From Ancylostoma caninum (taxonomy: Eukaryota > Nematoda > Chromadorea > Rhabditida > Ancylostomatidae): a stretch of 64,000 nucleotides of DNA. This document shows, piece by piece, positions 35,435-48,000 of this stretch; position 1 is the stretch's first letter, and every line of letters starts with the position of its first letter. The stretch is from assembly GCA_037903475.1 (NCBI GenBank), contig JBAJFG010000384.1, positions 124,001 to 188,000 of the forward strand, read 5' to 3'. The position numbers and the translations under genes were made by a program. The notes under the pieces were generated by a model. It was given only the letters and a program-made list of their open reading frames with translations. It searched no databases and was not told the origin of the DNA.

Positions 35435-35953
35435 AGTGAAAGCGAAATCATGTATCAAATCGTTAGGTAAATTGTAGGCCTACTGAGGACAGAGCCTTCT
35501 GCAAGGAGATTCATTCATCATCGCAGGGTATTTGCAGCATATGTAGTTGAATTCAGTAAAAAACATGAAATAGGCAAAAATGTGGACGGTCATAAGTTGT
35601 AAGGTCCATGGTATCGAGAGTTAGATTTGAAATTAGCCATTCTAGAGAAAGGGAATAAGGAAGCACAAAAGCTAGAGCTATACGGTATGATCGCTTGGTT
35701 AGTGATTTCTGAGGTAACTTTGAGGCATATTATGCGGAAAATGAGAGGGATCCTCGTCTTTTCCGAAAAAAAATTAAGTGATTTGTGGTTCAAAAGGGCC
35801 ACTGGAACTCAGAGACTGCCTCAGATCGCAGTGCAAGAAGTTTGGTCTTGAGATTTGCGGTTCCGATCCTCTGAAAATCAAACTCCTCAGAACTTAGATC
35901 CATGCGTTGAATCAGATGATAACGCTAATGTCATCTGCATTATATCTCTCTAC
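35435..35953. other. Spacer; possible 3' exons of the neighbouring minus-strand gene
   Basis: An acceptor (gattttcag, minus strand, near 35870) leads into GSEPQISRPNFLHCDL-like sequence that could continue the gene at 35954-36485, but the fit is not conclusive. Confidence 0.3.
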
Positions 35954-36485
35954 CTTGTCATCAAATCAGGAAGCGAGCTGTACAAACACTCATTCAGTTG
36001 ATCTTGGAGATTTCCCATCGCAGTGTTAGCTCTGAAGCAACTAGAGTAGATTTGAATAGAAAAGTAGATTGAGCTCTCGATTCAATCGTCGGAATTCATT
36101 CAAATAATACCTCGTACGTATTTGACCGGTCTCCTCGCTGATGCATTCCATTAGAATGTTGAAGATGTTCTGGAAGAGCGTTTGAGCATGTTGTATACGT
36201 TCTTCAGGACTGGCTGCTTCATTTTGAGACGCACTGTTCAGCTGAAAAATAAACTACTATTCTTCGGGAACATTTGAGTTATGTTTTGAGACGTACCAGA
36301 TCCTTTACTCGCATGTGAAATTCCGACTTGTTCTTCCTCTGAAAAAAAAAAGAATTTCACGAAGACGGACAATTTTGATGGTCCCTCAACTGGAAAAAGA
36401 AAAATGGTAGATGAGAGCAGGCACGGATTGCATCCACATTCTGTTTCGGAATAATTGCAAGATTGCGTGTGTGGTTCATTAGCAT
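35954..36485 (-). CDS. Uncharacterised small helical protein, 3' end unresolved
   Basis: Four minus-strand exons join in phase: 36485-36438 (MLMNHTRNLAIIPKQN), 36338-36297 (RKNKSEFHMRVKDL), 36241-36111 (SPEERIQHAQTLFQNIFNIL, MECISEETGQIRT) and 36031-35954 (ANTAMGNLQDQLNECLYSSL, PDLMT). Each has good acceptors (ttttttcag, tatttttcag, gttgcttcag) and gt donors. The predicted protein is soluble, helical and amphipathic, possibly a subunit of a nuclear or cytoskeletal complex, but I cannot assign a family. The last exon ends in phase 2, so more exons are needed downstream. The start codon choice is the least certain point. The 5' end lies 60 bp from a TIR element. Confidence 0.55.
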
Positions 36486-36548
36486 AGCAGCAACAGAGTG
36501 GGATGAATGGATGCGGTAAGGGCATGGTTCAAACGAGAAAGTCAAGTA

Positions 36549-37454
36549 CAGCGTGCGTGAAAAATATTGACCGCTTGAAATGGCTCGTGAAAACCTCAGT
36601 ATTTCGCATAAATGTGAGGAGTTTCTCCATAGCATACAGAAAACAATATGGCGAACAATATGATACTATGTCCGTCTAATTTTATCTCCAATCTCGAGAG
36701 CAGCTCAGCGGAAAACACAAGAAAAGGCATGAGTGATGCGCCGTAGGGACCGTCGTGGATTTCATCCTTTGTTTCTTCTGAATGATCCACACGCGACTCC
36801 GTGCTGCGGTACAGTGTAGCACATGCAGGCTCCTTCACAGTGCACACATGGTACGATCTAACGATTTGAGAATGGAGGAGTAAGGTGGGCAGTAACTTGG
36901 AACTGAATGGCTCGAGAATGGTTTCTAGTGCAACACTTCTTCGCTGTCTTTACGTTGTGAGCTAGAGAAAAATCTTCTCAGAAAAGGAACGGCCCACTTG
37001 TAAACCTAAAATTGATCCAACGGGCAGTGCGCTTCCGCTGAGTACCATTTTTGGGCCACATGCTGATTTTGGCGCTAAAACCATAGATAATGATGGGAAC
37101 CTATTCTGCGCCGTTAACAAATACGGAAACAAAGTCGAATCATCGCACAAACAGAAGTAGCTGATACTTTTCATTAGTGGATTTGTGGGTGGCTTAGCAC
37201 ATGCTATTTCTTAGCACTGTTCAATTCCGCAAAAGCTACCGATGACTACCTGCAACGCCGTAGTGAAGCCTTCTCCCGTCTTGTCTGTTGACAACTGACA
37301 AAAATCGAGATAAAACGGATAGAATAAATGCATGTCTTAGTTTCAAATTGTTGCTGAGATTCTAAGAAACAGAATGGTCACACTTGGTCTTCAATTTCAA
37401 TTTTCTGGTAATTCATGTGTCACAAAAGGCGGTCAATACTTTTCACGCACCCTG
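36549..37454. mobile_element. Tc1/mariner-type TIR element, 0.9 kb
   Basis: Left end CAGCGTGCGTGAAAAATATT and right end (inverted) CAGGGTGCGTGAAAAGTATT, with TA flanks (36547-36548 and 37455-37456). Interior frames are short, with no recognisable transposase, so it is non-autonomous or eroded. Confidence 0.85.
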
Positions 37455-37737
37455 TAGGTCCCGCCACGAGCACGATCCGTCAATTATTTTGAGGCAGTCA
37501 GTAGCAATATGTGCGCCATCGTTTATGTTTCTCTGTTAATTAAAGTTTTTTTTTATAACATTTCCTATCAGTGACATTTCACGAGAATCCATCTCCAAAT
37601 TTGACCTGATAACTTACGGGTACCAATTTGCGAACTTCATCGAGATCGAGTTGGTCACGGTGATGTCTCCGAACTTGCTTTAGTGTCCCCCACGGTCGAC
37701 CTTAAATAGCAAAGATACGGAAAGTTTCGAGAAATAG

Positions 37738-37846
37738 TGATGGAGAAATTCCAGGAGGCCAATGAGAACGAATGTCGCCGCGCCGCAACGGCGTGCGCTG
37801 CATGCGAAAATTTGGCATCGGGGAGCGCCAGGCGCCTAGAACTTGC
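37738..37846 (+). repeat. Dispersed GC-rich repeat R3, forward copy
   Basis: About 110 bp including gcgccaggcgcctagaactt; an inverted relative lies at 40454-40562. Local GC is well above the surroundings. Confidence 0.75.
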
Positions 37847-38112
37847 TTACTGCTTCGCCTGTTAAGTGCATATTCGTTTCTGAGCTCTCATTTGAACTCA
37901 TTTAGTTGTGTGTGTGTGCCCTCTCTTGCTGGATTTACCTGATTTAGGTCGCATTGCTGATGAGATATCTTGTCATTGACTGCTGATTTAGAAGGCTGTG
38001 TTTACTGCCTGAGATGCATCATTTATTACTTGCCTAAGATGCATTATTTCGAAGGCCGTTCCCTTTCCCTGTCTTCCCAGAGATGCTGATCTCTTGAACA
38101 TGTTTGCGCAAT

Positions 38113-38338
38113 TTAAGAGTTATTCATGCTTGCGACGCGTCAAAGTTTAAGCGCCGATACATAGTGGAAAGGAGGGAGGTAGAAAAGAAATCCTGAACAA
38201 GGTTCCTAGTTTTGGCGTTGCGACTGCCGCGCGAACAAACCGCTTTTCTATTTTTGCCATTTCGGGTCGGCGCGAAAACTTTGTGAAGTTTTGTAGAGGA
38301 GCGTAAACTTTGACGCGCCTTAAGCATGAATAACTTTT
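38113..38338. repeat. 226-bp foldback MITE
   Basis: aagagttattcatgcttgcg with acgcgtcaaagttta on the left pairs with taaactttgacgcg and aagcatgaataactttt on the right. No coding capacity. Confidence 0.85.
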
Positions 38339-39023
38339 TATTTACACTGCGGATATTTCATCTGCTCATGTAATTTGAAAAGAGTCCAGGAAAGTTCCGA
38401 AAAAAAAGAAATGACCTGCAATAAAGGAAAGATGGGTGTTGCCCACTTGCCAACTAAGGCTGCATTTCAAGGTTTTTTTTTGTCAGGTTAGCACAGGTTG
38501 TTGCTGCAGTGGTCGCAATCGATGGAATATTTCAGAATCGCTGTTCCAACAACTGAGGATTGCTGTCTACATTGTATCTATACGGATAAGGAATTGTGTA
38601 GATGGTTTCAATATGGAGCATATACTATACTTCGCCTTCGTGGTGTATCATGGATCGGAAATGGTTCACATGGTTTCTGCATGCGGGCTCCTAGCTATCC
38701 ATGGCATCTGCCACAACGGAAAGCGTTTATTTGCGAAAGCTACAGTGATCGACGAATTTATGCATCTGTTCAATAGATGCAGTTTTACTTCAACAAAAGA
38801 ACTTGACTAAAGCAACTCGTAACAACTCAACCTTTATACACTTAAAGAATCACTTCCTTACTTATGACTCTAAGAATGATAAACCACTCACTCTATAATT
38901 TTTTTCAATTCAGTTCTTATGTAGTGGAAAGAGCTTGAAGTTCTGTGAAAGTCCCGAGGTAGTTATGAGCGGAATGATATTTGCAGTAGCAGGCCTATGC
39001 AGCAGGTCAAACTACGGCTGCAC
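38339..39023. other. Region downstream of the channel gene; weak PAN-like frame
   Basis: A plus-strand frame at 38498-38776 contains a cysteine pattern (TTEDCCLHC, ELCRWFQY) vaguely like a PAN/apple domain, but it lacks supporting exons. Otherwise no feature seen. Confidence 0.25.
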
Positions 39024-42000
39024 CTAACATTTAGGTGATTTAACAGCATTGAATGGAGCATCGAAGCGCGGTATTCCAACAGGAATAGTAAGCTCCTCAA
39101 CATCTGACGACGAGCAAAATTATTCTTTGGATTAAATCCAAAGTATCCGTTAGCCTTTCCGTCAAATAGCCAAAATCATGAAAACTTCTACAAGCGCTCT
39201 CCATCGAGAGAAGGGATAGTTAAAGGAAAGAAATACGAGTGAAATGAATGTAAACAGATTTAGGGATAGCGGTTTTCTGATGGTACGAATGCGGCTAGCA
39301 CTCAGCACTGAAGACATTGAAGAAACGTCCACGCGGCATCATCACGTCAAGTGTCAACAAGTTCCCAAAACAAGTTGAGCTCACAAGAAATACAAATTAC
39401 AAATCTGCAGCGCTGTCAGGCAGGCACATGAGAAGAGATTACATTAAAGATGGTAGGGAACAACAAACACAACTAACTGAGCTGAAGTGATATCCCAGGA
39501 GCCAACACTGCGCACATAGTAGGTGAAGTATTAGGTCGTCAAGTATGAAATGTCCGATTTTATGAGCGGTCAGTTTGACAGTCTCTATCTTCGAAGATTC
39601 ACTAGATCTCTTCTCATCTTTATTTTCACTATCAAGGTACATCCTCTGCCTTCCAAAATCACTTCCTGGGTTTTTGGTCGCTTCTCGAATTTTTGTTTGA
39701 AGGTTTTTTTTGTAGAACTACTCAGAGAGGAAAAATCGAGTCGTTTTGGAACATAGGCTCCATTTTCCAGTCATTAGAGCTGAGATAGCTGGGAACATCA
39801 GAGTAGTGTTAAGGGACATTCCGCTAGTAAATGCACTGAACAGCGTTCGTTTGGGAAGTTCCGCTCAGGTGATATGAAGCTCCAAAGTGAGCCTTATGAT
39901 GAACCTGGATATCGATGAGCTGCAAGCCGGAGCCGAAGCGGATAAGAGTCAAACTAGGTCAGAGCAAGCAGCAAGGTGGGACCTTTATAATCCAGTAATA
40001 CTTGGGTACTCAGGGCGATATAACCACTAAAAGTGGTTCAGTAAACGAATTTTTCCCAGTTCGACCCTCAAAAATTGGTATCAATTTTTGACCATTTTTC
40101 ACAAATCCACGCTGCTTGAGCCAGAGGAGCAGGGGGTGAGGACCCACTTGCCACTCTCGTACTGGGCAGACCTTGCTCTACTTGACCACAACTCCTTTCG
40201 GGGATTAGCTCACTTCTTGCTGGAGAAAATGTTCAATTTTCAAGATGATGTTGGAAACGCCCTTCGCCACTTGATTGCTACTAGCTTTCCACGTTTCCAA
40301 GCTGTTGGCGCAATCAAGCTGCAATTAAGATGGCAAGGCTGTGGGGATAGTATAGGAGCATATTCGGATATCTTATACTGCATCTTGCTTTAGAAACAAA
40401 ACTCGAAATCTTCTCATCCAAAATCGGACATTTCATACTTGACGACCTAACAATAAAGTTCTAGGCGCCTGGCGCGCTCCGATGCCAAATTCGCGCACGC
40501 GGCGCATGTCGCTGCTGCGCGGCACATTCCTTCTCATTAGCCATCTGGAATTTCTTATAGTGATGAAAGAACCGTTCCAAATAGAAAAAGTCTACCTTCG
40601 ATAGCTCTGAATAATCCATTCAACCAACTAGGGACCAACGAAAAGGGGTTGCTTTTAACAAAAGAAGACGAGCAACATGTGCAGAAAATACAGGCAAAGC
40701 ATGTGATTGCCCTGGCCAGGACCACTACTGTATGGAGCAGGTAGTAGAAAAGTGATAGTGGCGGAGGCAGCCACAATTTTGACTCATATCTGAAGGTATC
40801 TTGAATTAATCTGACATGTACACATTGCAAGAAGAGCCGCAAGAAGTTATTATGATCTTTCTACTTCTCGTTAGGCTTTTTCTCAACTCAGCGGAAAGAG
40901 ATAAGAGAAAAAAAACCAAAAGGACCGGAGACACCTCGGCAGAACAGTATGCTGACACCCACTGATGAAAAGACAGCCGACAGTTCTATAGCTGAGTGAA
41001 GGATGCAACGGCGCTCGGTAGTGAGGATTACGCTGGGAAACGGGTGCTTCGTGTATGTGAGAGAAACTCAGTAGTGGAGAAGATCTTGGCAGATCGATGT
41101 TAGCCGAACAATTAGGCTGAGCATGATTAATGATGGCTGCTCCGTCAAGTATGCACGTGCGTGTGTACAATACGACCCCCTCCGATTCGCTCGTCCAACC
41201 CCCACCTTTTCACGACCCCCCTCCACCCTCTCTGTGCCCCCCCCCCCCAGGTTTTCTCTGTACATTGAGTTTCAAAGAAGAAGACACAAAAGAAACACAT
41301 AAAAAGCCCAAAATAGGAACTAAAACAACCTTGAAGTCGATATGCGTTGTTTCTTATCCGATCGGACCAGACAGCCAGCAAGAACATTACGTGTCAGAAC
41401 AGGACTGATTGGCAGCCCATACGAGAAATCGGTTTCTGGCAATTGCGCGCCCACAGGTTCCATTCCCGACGCCTCCAAGAAATTTTTGCACGGGTCGGAA
41501 CCGCTTGAGAATTTATGTGGAGTATAGAGGATAGAAAGATTTGAAAATCGATCGATTACACATGCGAGAATTCGCATGTGTAATCGATCAATCTCACTTC
41601 CAGAATTGCATGGCCCGCCAGTTTGTGGAAAACTAGGGTGATTTAGATCAGGTCCTGAAGTTATCTGACTCGGAATCAACAGATGCTTTCCAACGTGTCC
41701 ATTATACTTGCACATTTCCGAAAAAAATTTCGAATATTCGAATAATCGAATATATTCGAAATTTGACTTTTTCGAGTACTCGAATTTCGAATATATTCAA
41801 AAAACGGAAATTTCGAATATTCGAATTTTCGAATAAATTCGAAAATTGGTTTTTTCGAGTATTCGAATTTCGAATAATTATTCGAATAATTTATTTGAAT
41901 AAATTATTCCAATGAACGTCCCAAATTGGAACTTCAATAGCTTCAAAACTCTAGCGATCCAGAACACATTTTGCGGCCCCTTTCGAATTTATTGTCTTAA

Positions 42001-45000
42001 AAAACCAGCAAAAACCTTCGAGCAATCCTAGCCAATTAGTTTAAAGGCAGCATCCACGGAAATTTCCATGTTAGAGATTTTGCGGTTTATCGGGGTTCCC
42101 AAGGATGGGGAACTCGTCGAGAATGATGAAGTTCTGCAAACAAGCGGGAAACGCAAAAAATGGTGACGATATTTCCAGTGCGTCCAAAGCGCGGACGACT
42201 GTTCTGCGATTAGTCCCACTATGAGACCCTGGAAATTCGCTCACCATTCCACTTCGCTCACTGTGCTAAACCATATACGCACGTCTGATCAACTGTGTTA
42301 GCTGGCGCAGTTGCCCCCCTCTGTCCAGGTCGGTAGATGTGTCCGCGGCAGTATCTTTGCAGGTTGGCGGCTGTTCTCCGTTTTCAACTTACATACTATT
42401 GCGATCGTACAGTGGCCGGGTACACGGTAAGAAACTCCATTCAGAAATGAGAACTTCCGTGAGTGCTGATTTTAAGAAACAAAATTTTAAGTGATTGCAA
42501 CTAATCCACGCAAATCCGATCAAAAATGTTGGAAAGTAGAAAAAAAGAGTGCAACAAAAGGAAAGCGAACAATTGAATGCGTTTTTTTTCAATTGCAGTT
42601 TTCTCCGCCTACAGTTAGCGCCGATGGCAGTGCGTTTTTCGCAGAATCTGGAAGCGCAAAAAAAAAACGCTTGCACAGGGATCCTCGCTGCGACAGCAAA
42701 CTATAAAGTTTTCTTGATAAATTTTTAACATCAAATGTGATTTTAGAAATATCAGGAAACCCCGACCTGCCACTACAGCGGCGATTCCAGCGCTTGCGAC
42801 GCGGCCCCGCCACGAGCCTGCAGTGGCCTACTGTGTACATGATTCAAAACGCTATTCTTGCTCTATAAAAATAGCGAATTCTTTTCGAACCGACAACTTG
42901 ATCAAGTTTCAAGACTACGATATGGAACATTGCGTCTTCGAGAGACAGCACTATTGATGTCTGATTCTCCCAGCATTCAGTCGGAGCTCGAAAGCAACTA
43001 AAACCCCTCAGATGCTTATGCTATGGGAAGAAGACAAGAAGACAAGTTGTGATTGGAACGATCGCTCATCAGCGGTCTCATAACTTCAAAACAGACATAT
43101 TTTGGAAGCCAACCATCACGACCCGACAATGTTACGTGAAGGCGTGGGAATTGCTTTAGAATTGCAAAAGGAAAATTGCATAATCCAGATGGACATTCTG
43201 CTTCTCAAATGCAATATTGAGATAGGCATTCGCCCAGCATTGAATGCATCCTAGTCCCTACTGAGTGGAGAAAATGGCATTTTTCTCAGCTTGGCATTTT
43301 TTCCCAAGCAAGAAATTAAGTAAACCTACATTTTTGGAGAATCTCATGATGACATACAGTCGCGGTCAAAAGTATTGCAACAACTGGTTTTTCGAGTATA
43401 ACGTTTTGGGGGATACTTCAATTCGTGCAATTCCAAATATATACTATGGCTTATTACCATCGCTTCCAAATAAATTGAACTTGCTTTCATCGCTAAATAA
43501 GACCTTACTCCAATCTTGGAGTGTCCAGTTCAAATGGCGGCGAGCAAATTGGACTCTTGCTCTTCTATTCTTAGCATTTATCAGAGGTTTCTTGGCTGGA
43601 CGACGACCATTGAGATGTGCAGCACGTAAACGACGACTAACAGTACTGCGGCTGATGTTGAGTCTGTCGCTGGCATTGAATTCAGCCGCAATATCAACAG
43701 ATGTGAGACTGGGATCGGATTTGGAGAGCCGGATCATGCGCACATCTTGACGATTAGAAGTCAGTCGCGGTCTGTCTGGTATCACAGCATTGGAAACTGA
43801 CATCCTAGCTTCGAATCTCGAAGAAATACGAGATACAGTGCACTTCGGGATCTTTAGAATCTTTGAAATGGCCGTTACCGTCATTCCAGAGTTTTTCGTG
43901 TCCACCACAGCTCTTCTGACAGGAATGGGAACCTCAGGTTTTTTCAGCATCTTTGAAAATTGACACCTTAACCAAAACCACTGTGGGACTAGCGGAGGAT
44001 AGGGATGAGAAAAATTTACGAACTGAAAAACGCAAAGTGCCACTACCTCGCGAAAACGAACCTCCAACAAAATTCTCTCTTGCAGGGCTGCAACTGACCG
44101 CACGATGGCCGCTCTTATTTTGCAAATTAGTCCCGTCATATGCTTCAACATAATCGGCTATCATGATATGTATTGAGAAAGAAGTCGAGTTACACTCGAA
44201 AAACAAGCTGTTGCAATACTTTTGACAGCGACTGTAAGTGTATAGGGAGAAGAGCGCTTTCGATGAGCGTAGTGGATGACTAAAAGGCGTTCCGTGCTGC
44301 CAGATTCAAAAAAAAATCGACGTGGAATCACTCTCTATACTCATACGTGGCGCCTTCTTTCTGTTCAAAACTAGGCCAGCGTGCCTGTAGCCTTTCATGT
44401 GTTTAAAACATCGAATATTCGGGTGACACATTCGAATAATGGGGACTTCGAATATCCGAATAGTCGAATATATTCGAAAATTGACTTTTTCGAACATTCG
44501 AATATCGAATATGTTCGAAAAACGAAAATTTCGAATTTTCGAATGATTCGATTCGAATAATTTGTTCGAATGACCGTATAATTATTCGATTCGGTTGCAA
44601 ATATAGTGTCCATAGAGGACGAGGAGCTCTATCCCTTTTCAGAGTTTTGATTTTCTAGAGCTTCATGTATTTTTTGGAGCTTTTTGGAGAGATGGGAAAT
44701 TTTGCGGATCTCCCATCGATTTCGTATTTAAATTGCGGGAAAACGAGCGAAATTCATGAAGCCAGATTTTGTGCTCGAATGGGAAATTTCCTCATCCAAA
44801 ACTCGTAGAAGAAAAGCTTGCGTGGTATTTGCAAACTGCTTCTCAGTGATTTCCCAAACAGGTTTACTCCATTCTCACCATCTGTTCAAATTGCGAGGTT
44901 TTCACTTCTTCAACTCCCATGAAGAAAGATTGCCTTTTACTGAAACTTCACTACCTTCATAGAGCTCCAAGCATTCATTCTTCGTCCCCATTATCGCGCC

Positions 45001-48000
45001 CCAATGTTTGGTTCTGTTTAGGTGAGTTAGGTAAGAAATTTTTCCTTGGAGACCCGAAAATGTGAAAAATTCCCCATCGAGCTCCCCAAAAAAATGTGGA
45101 GCTCTAGGAAATTGAAACTCTAGCGAAGGATAGAGCTGATCGTCCTCTATGGAGATTGTGAAAAACATTTCCTGATTTTGCGTCAGAGAACTTCAGTACG
45201 AGGTCTAAGTCACCCTACTTTTCCACGTTCTGGCAGGCCCTGCAGGCGAATTCTCGCGTGTGCAATCGATCGATCTCGCACCCCACACTTCATTTTCTAA
45301 CCTTTTCACCCTCTTTACTCCACACTTGATTCTGAAATGATTCCGACCCATGCTAAAATCTATTGAAGGCGCCAGGAATCGAACCAGTGGGTGCGCTGGA
45401 GCCGATTTCTCTCATATGCTGCCAACCAGTCGTTTTTCTACACGTCATTCTTGCTGGCAAGGGCGGACTGTTTGTCGTAATGTCACGAAACAATCATGAA
45501 TTTACATTCAATGTTCAAGCCACCCCTCTAATTACCCACCCCTACCTCTCCTCCCCCCTTCCCAGCCTCCTCACATACGACCTCATCATGGGAAATTCCC
45601 ATCGGTCGCTCGACTCTGTTCATCAGTATAGTGACTATAAGATCATGAACAACAGGAAAACATAGACAAGGAAACGTGTAGGAAGATGTAGCCTGCGTTC
45701 AATAGCAGCTCAGACATTCGGGCGTTTGCAGCGCTGGTGAACCCGCCCACTTTTGGCTGATGCAGGCTTCCGGCAGGTAGTCGGGGGTGGAGCAGGAGTA
45801 CTTGCTGAAGGTGCTTATGGAGCAGGAAAACCTGCTGTGAGCGCGCATAAGGCAGGGTTTATGCATCCTGCATCCTGTTTTTTTTCCACTGCCACGTGGC
45901 AGCCGAAGTGTATATAAGCCGGCAGATGGCTGTGAAAGCTTAGTCTAGTCTCCGCTGTGGCGGACGCGCTACGGGAGTTCTCTGGCCTACTGAGGCCTGG
46001 TTGAAACTATGGCCCATTGAAGCGTTTGGAAAGGCAAGATGCGTGGGGTGCGGTCGCGTGCCGACGTGGCGCGGAAGGAAAAATCCGCCTCGCCGCAGAT
46101 GTCTGGCCCTCGGGCGCTGGCGCAGAGAGCACATACGTGTCCGGCGAACTCATTTTTGTATTATTTCTGTAGTTACCGGTTGCAATACGAGATGACCTGC
46201 TTTAGTCCTGCCATCCTCGTAGCAGGACCACGGCAGGTCGAATGCAGGATAAAGCGCAACTAACGGCGCAATAGGCGCGCCAACTTTGCCCACTTTTGCG
46301 TTTGTCCCGCAGGTGTCATGCAGCGAGAAACGGTGTGGGCCAGCGCTCCAAAAGTCCGAATGTCTGAGAAGAAGAGCATCATAGACTGTGAGAGGAGCCG
46401 TCGTTATCGAGACGTTAACCCTCCTAATCCCTACGCACAAATCAGAGGAGGCACATCAAACATACTTTGCAAAGGCAGATGATTCCTGTATCGAGTTTAT
46501 AAAAACACCGCCAGATCAGTAAAGTTAATGCGGAATCCTACGAGCAACAGAACAATCAAACACCTACGTCGCAAGTAGAAAATAGTTTTCATATTTCCAG
46601 TACACAGCGGATCCTCCTCCTGATACTTCCTCGTATTCTTTGCTATAAATTGTGTAGTTCTTATTATAAAGAGAAGTACTGGTCTGACGTGCCAGAACAC
46701 GAGTTACAAGGGAGGGGCAGGAGTTACATGCACATAAATATGTTAGAAACTCACGAAAGCAACGCTGTTAGCAAATTCACTAGCATTATGCTCGCAACAA
46801 GCATGTAAGTGAATACTGTGATCGGTATAAGCGTGGAACGAAAAAGACAGCGAACATCAGAAATATTTGCTGTCCAAATTGACTTCCATGTTATGTCTTC
46901 GCAACCCGTCACAGATCCTAAAACAGATGGATTTCTGGACTGGTTTCCTTTCAACGACAACGTGATAACTTATTCTCCCTACGATTTACACCAAATTGTC
47001 AATTAGAAAGCATGAATGGTGGCTAAAACATTAACAATGTATTTACCAACTTTATCCTCGTCGTCAACTTCGCCAAAAATTTCAAACGCTCCGTTCTGAA
47101 ACATCATCCAAGCTAATGAATGATTACTTCGCACAGCATATTCTTCTGTAAGTGATTAATAAAGACATCACAGCTCTGTCTAAAAGCGTTTTAAAGTACA
47201 GTTCAAAAAAAATTCAAACCAGAGTCCACTGACCTGCCATGCTTATATGACAAACTGCGAAGATTACCCAAAACATCACAAATATAAGCAGAAACTTTCC
47301 AAGAGTTCTAACCTAGAAAAAGCGCATTTGTGAACACTTGCTTTACATAGTTTCTAGTCGGAAAACATAGGATGTGAACCTACCATTCTTCTTAGCATAA
47401 ACGTCAGTACGCTAAAGAAATAGAAAACGCTCAAAAAGCGTATCATGGAAACAGCGGCGAATAAGAAAGAAACGTGGAAGATCAGATCGCTGAACGTGGC
47501 TAAGGCTGCCCAAAAACCACTAAAAATATTTATTCTAGTGAAAATATTTATTACTAACATCGGAATTATGCATAAGAACGGACACAATCTCGCCTTGAGC
47601 AAAACCTTCATGGATGAGGAGGGTGGATACCAGGATGCAGTTGACTATTATGATCATATTGCGATAAAACCCGAAGAGATGTTCGGAGGTCCATTCGAAG
47701 AATCCCTGAACACTGAAATTTTCTGTGTTATCATCGAAGAGATAGCGAACTCGTTTCCATTCCAAAACCGCTTGACTTCTGAAGCCCGCTCTACATTTAA
47801 GAATTTTGCTCGGTTCTCAGCCAAGCACACATGCTGAATCATTCGGGACGGTTTATTCCACACTCGTGACAAGCTTATAGTGCTTTAGAAAACGGCGCTT
47901 CACCCGCTGTCGAAATTTTCAACTAAGGCTGCCATTGATGGAATGTTTATGGATAGATAGTTTCCACTTTTAAGAAAGCAAATGCTGTATTTATTTGGCG

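Noticed and set aside
38498..38776. PAN/apple-like cysteine pattern
   Set aside because: Only a weak cysteine spacing; no signal peptide, no partner exons, and a competing frame covers the same bases.
46439..46485. Possible TRPM exon NHLPLQSMFDVPPLI after the TRP segment
   Set aside because: Phase fits, but the exon at 40789-40596 gives a far better match (YESKLWLPPPL) to the conserved TRPM sequence at this point, so this one is taken as chance.
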